Positions 62,143-64,000 of a stretch of DNA of 64,000 bases are shown piece by piece. The translations under genes and the position numbers were made by a program. The stretch comes from Picochlorum sp. 'celeri' (lineage: Eukaryota; Chlorophyta; Trebouxiophyceae). The notes under the pieces were generated by a model. That model saw only the letters and a program-made list of their open reading frames with translations, had not been told where the DNA came from and made no database searches. Position 1 is the first letter of the stretch, and the number at the start of each line of letters is the position of its first letter. The stretch lies in contig JAACMV010000027.1 in assembly GCA_010909725.1 (NCBI GenBank), forward strand, positions 124,001 through 188,000. The letters run 5' to 3'.

Positions 62143-64000
62143 TTAGGCCAAATGCAAGAGTCCGACCGCGGATGAAGTAAGGCCAGCTGTATAGTCGACT
62201 GCAACCTCATTCGTCACATAGTCAGATCGGACGTTCACAAACGAATTGTCTGGATCGCTTGGATTCACTCTCTGTCCTCCAGGTCCAGCAACAAGGGCTC
62301 CACGGATGATTTGAGGGTTTGGGTTTGGGTCCATAAAGTTCTGCCATCCACAGGGGGCTGGCCTGTCTGGGCAGGAGGCACCTGCATGGTGGGGTTGGTC
62401 TGCTGGTCTAAAGCCATATCCCACGAGATAGCTGCGAGTGGCGGATCCAATGGCATAGTGGACTTGATCTCTCGCAAATTCAGTGAGGCGTGATCTCAGA
62501 GCTTGATCAGGTGTGTACTTTGCCACCACAGTGGCACATGCTGATGCTGTTGTGGAAAATGCCAGATTTCCCCAGATTGAGAACTTTGGATAGGCAAGTC
62601 CCCTAGGTGTCTTAACGATGGACTGGAATCCATTGGCATCTACCCATGCCTTGAAGAATTTATTGTCTAAAAAGTCCCTGTAAATGTCCACGCCTGGGAC
62701 ACTATTGCCCCTGTCAGCCAACGACACCATGTGAGCAGCGTGTGGGCCCCAGACAGAGTCCCAGCCACTGTACACGTTTGGAAAATCTTTTGACCACTGA
62801 GATAAAGCATCTACAAGATATTGTTGCTCGCCGGTAATTCTGTACAACCACCCAGCTGCCCATGCCAGATGATCATAAACATCACTGGATGGATATGTGG
62901 CAGCAGTGACTCTTGTATAATAGTCACTATATTTCCCTCCTGTCCGAGCTCCCCATTCGTACATATAAATGGCAGATCTCTTCAGCTTGTCCGCATACAG
63001 TGGATCATCATTCTCGTAAATGAGGTATCCTGTGGAGAGAGCAGCAGACACAGCCCCATACAAATCTCCTGCAGCCATGGAGCTGTTGTAGATGGCCGGT
63101 GGTCTGTCGAGCTGTGGCTGCTCCGAGGCACGGCCCCAATAATTGTGATCAATCCATGGGATTCCAATGGCTCCAACATAGGTGCCAGCAACCATATCAA
63201 GGCAGTCGACGAGATAATCCATCGCTGGACGCAATGTATTTTTTGCCTGACTGAGCTGACCATACGTGCTGTAGGTATCTTTGAATTCGACAAGACCCAT
63301 GCCAATAATGGAGACTGTTGTCGCTAGAGGGAAATTCAGTTTCAGGGTATCTCCAGCATCATACCACCCTCCAACAATGTAATCTGACAAATGTGAGGAT
63401 TCACGCCAACTGATCTCATACGGTTGAGGCAGGACTCCACTCCTTTGAGCGGCGTAGAAGCGATATGTATCTCTGAGAACATCAGCATACATGTCTTTCC
63501 CACCCCGAAGTGGTGGGGCTGGCGGGGTAGGTGGGCTTAATTTTGGTGGAGGTGGGGGTGGCGATGGTGGTAATGGGGGTGGAGACGGAGGTGGTGGTGG
63601 TGGTGATGGTGGTGGAGGATTTCCCACAACTATTGGGGGAGGGAATGAAATCGGTGGAGGGGGAGAGGACCTTGGAGGAGGAGGTGGAGGCGATGGAGGC
63701 GATGGAGGGGGAGGAGGTGCAGGCGGACGCACAGAGTCAAGTTTTGAGAGGACAACTCCTGAGACGTACCTCTTGGTCGATCCTTTCAGCCTTTTATAGC
63801 CTGATTCTCCTTTCAAGTAGCATCTTCCATTCTTTTTGGGGTTCGAATGGGATTTGAATGTCCACCTCTCACAGCCTCCCCGCTTGAAGCACTCCCAGCA
63901 ACAGTCACTCCATCGCCTCACTTTGACAACTCCATCCTTCAGTGTTCCTCCTCTCAATTTCTCACCTCTCTTAATCCAACAGCTCTTTGACCCTTTAAAA
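62143..64000 (-). CDS. Secreted GH9 endoglucanase with PAN-like module and Pro-rich linker, 5' partial
   Basis: Glycoside hydrolase family 9 enzymes cleave beta-1,4-glucans. The frame is open to base 64000, so the signal peptide and start lie outside. In order from the N-terminal side: a Cys-rich PAN/Apple-like module (CCWECFKRGGCERWTF...GRCYLKGE), a Ser-Pro(n) linker of about 90 residues, and the catalytic domain with YRFYAAQRSGVLP, GGWYDAGDTLKLNFP (catalytic Asp pair in DAGD), YLVDCLD, WAAGWLYRITGEQQYL, YAIGSATRSYLVGYG, and the end NPSDPDNSFVNVRSDYVTNEVAVDYTAGLTSSAVGLLH with the catalytic Glu in NEVAVDYTAG. The usual PHHR is PHHAGAS here. It probably acts in wall or extracellular-matrix turnover. 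Confidence 0.92.
   Translation of the reverse strand, partial: FKGSKSCWIKRGEKLRGGTLKDGVVKVRRWSDCCWECFKRGGCERWTFKSHSNPKKNGRCYLKGESGYKRLKGSTKRYVSGVVLSKLDSVRPPAPPPPPSPPSPPPPPPRSSPPPPISFPPPIVVGNPPPPSPPPPPPSPPPLPPSPPPPPPKLSPPTPPAPPLRGGKDMYADVLRDTYRFYAAQRSGVLPQPYEISWRESSHLSDYIVGGWYDAGDTLKLNFPLATTVSIIGMGLVEFKDTYSTYGQLSQAKNTLRPAMDYLVDCLDMVAGTYVGAIGIPWIDHNYWGRASEQPQLDRPPAIYNSSMAAGDLYGAVSAALSTGYLIYENDDPLYADKLKRSAIYMYEWGARTGGKYSDYYTRVTAATYPSSDVYDHLAWAAGWLYRITGEQQYLVDALSQWSKDFPNVYSGWDSVWGPHAAHMVSLADRGNSVPGVDIYRDFLDNKFFKAWVDANGFQSIVKTPRGLAYPKFSIWGNLAFSTTASACATVVAKYTPDQALRSRLTEFARDQVHYAIGSATRSYLVGYGFRPADQPHHAGASCPDRPAPCGWQNFMDPNPNPQIIRGALVAGPGGQRVNPSDPDNSFVNVRSDYVTNEVAVDYTAGLTSSAVGLLHLA
63500..63735 (-). 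repeat. Low-complexity Pro-rich linker (SPPPP) of the GH9 protein
   Basis: The coding strand is a run of CCA/CCT/CCC codons broken by Ser and Lys. The opposite strand is GGTGG-rich and also stays open; that frame is a shadow. Such linkers are usually O-glycosylated after proline hydroxylation. Confidence 0.85.

Noticed and set aside
63491..63799. Gly-rich frame on the plus strand
   Set aside because: Shadow of the Pro-rich linker of the GH9 gene.

Overview
The window is nuclear DNA from a photosynthetic eukaryote, most probably a green alga. Evidence for this: short spliceosomal introns (mostly 56-210 bases), a plastid-type CtpA peptidase, plant-type ketol-acid reductoisomerase, a BIN4-type topoisomerase VI factor, a RUS (DUF647) protein, a plant-type glucose-6-phosphate 1-epimerase, and secreted proteins with Ser-Pro(n) linkers as in chlorophyte walls. 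TGTAA, the chlorophyte poly(A) signal, lies 7-20 bases after several stops. No bacterial operons, transposons, CRISPR arrays, tRNA or rRNA genes were recognised. The species cannot be named from this sequence.

The locus is compact: about 45 protein genes in 64 kb on both strands, often tail to tail, and one convergent pair even shares its stop codons (3555-3558). Intergenic regions longer than 300 bases are mostly divergent promoters.

Layout: 1-5047 holds a CtpA fragment, an unknown gene, UDP-galactopyranose mutase, a MUG-family DNA glycosylase and a small two-exon gene. 5807-9807 holds a secreted beta-helix protein with a KPAP tract, a SOUL protein and a METTL21-like methyltransferase. 9838-15776 is a rearranged segment: a nucleobase transporter lies between two copies of the METTL21/reductoisomerase 3' junction, each copy keeping one gene intact and one as a relic. 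16071-28063 holds SETD6-like, a small membrane protein, MATH-BTB, a candidate structured RNA, a frataxin-like protein, BIN4, a HEI10-like meiotic RING protein, a prolyl-tRNA deacylase-like protein and a peroxiredoxin. 28105-37397 holds a HELQ-like helicase, two membrane proteins, an enoyl-CoA hydratase and a PhoD phosphatase. 37527-39946 is a cluster of three related four-helix membrane proteins of a family I do not recognise. 40016-64000 holds RUS, RPL11, glucose-6-phosphate epimerase, a small mitochondrial-like protein, METTL16, SYLF, aminopeptidase P, a histidine phosphatase, bestrophin, unknowns, NSE1, CWF19L2, CSN1 and a GH9 glucanase running off the end.

Most genes are unrelated housekeeping functions. 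Links exist at three places: BIN4 next to HEI10 (chromosome biology), two secreted Pro-rich carbohydrate-active proteins, and the four-helix membrane cluster. Exon structures were worked out by hand from GT/AG sites, codon phase and protein continuity; no transcript data were available.
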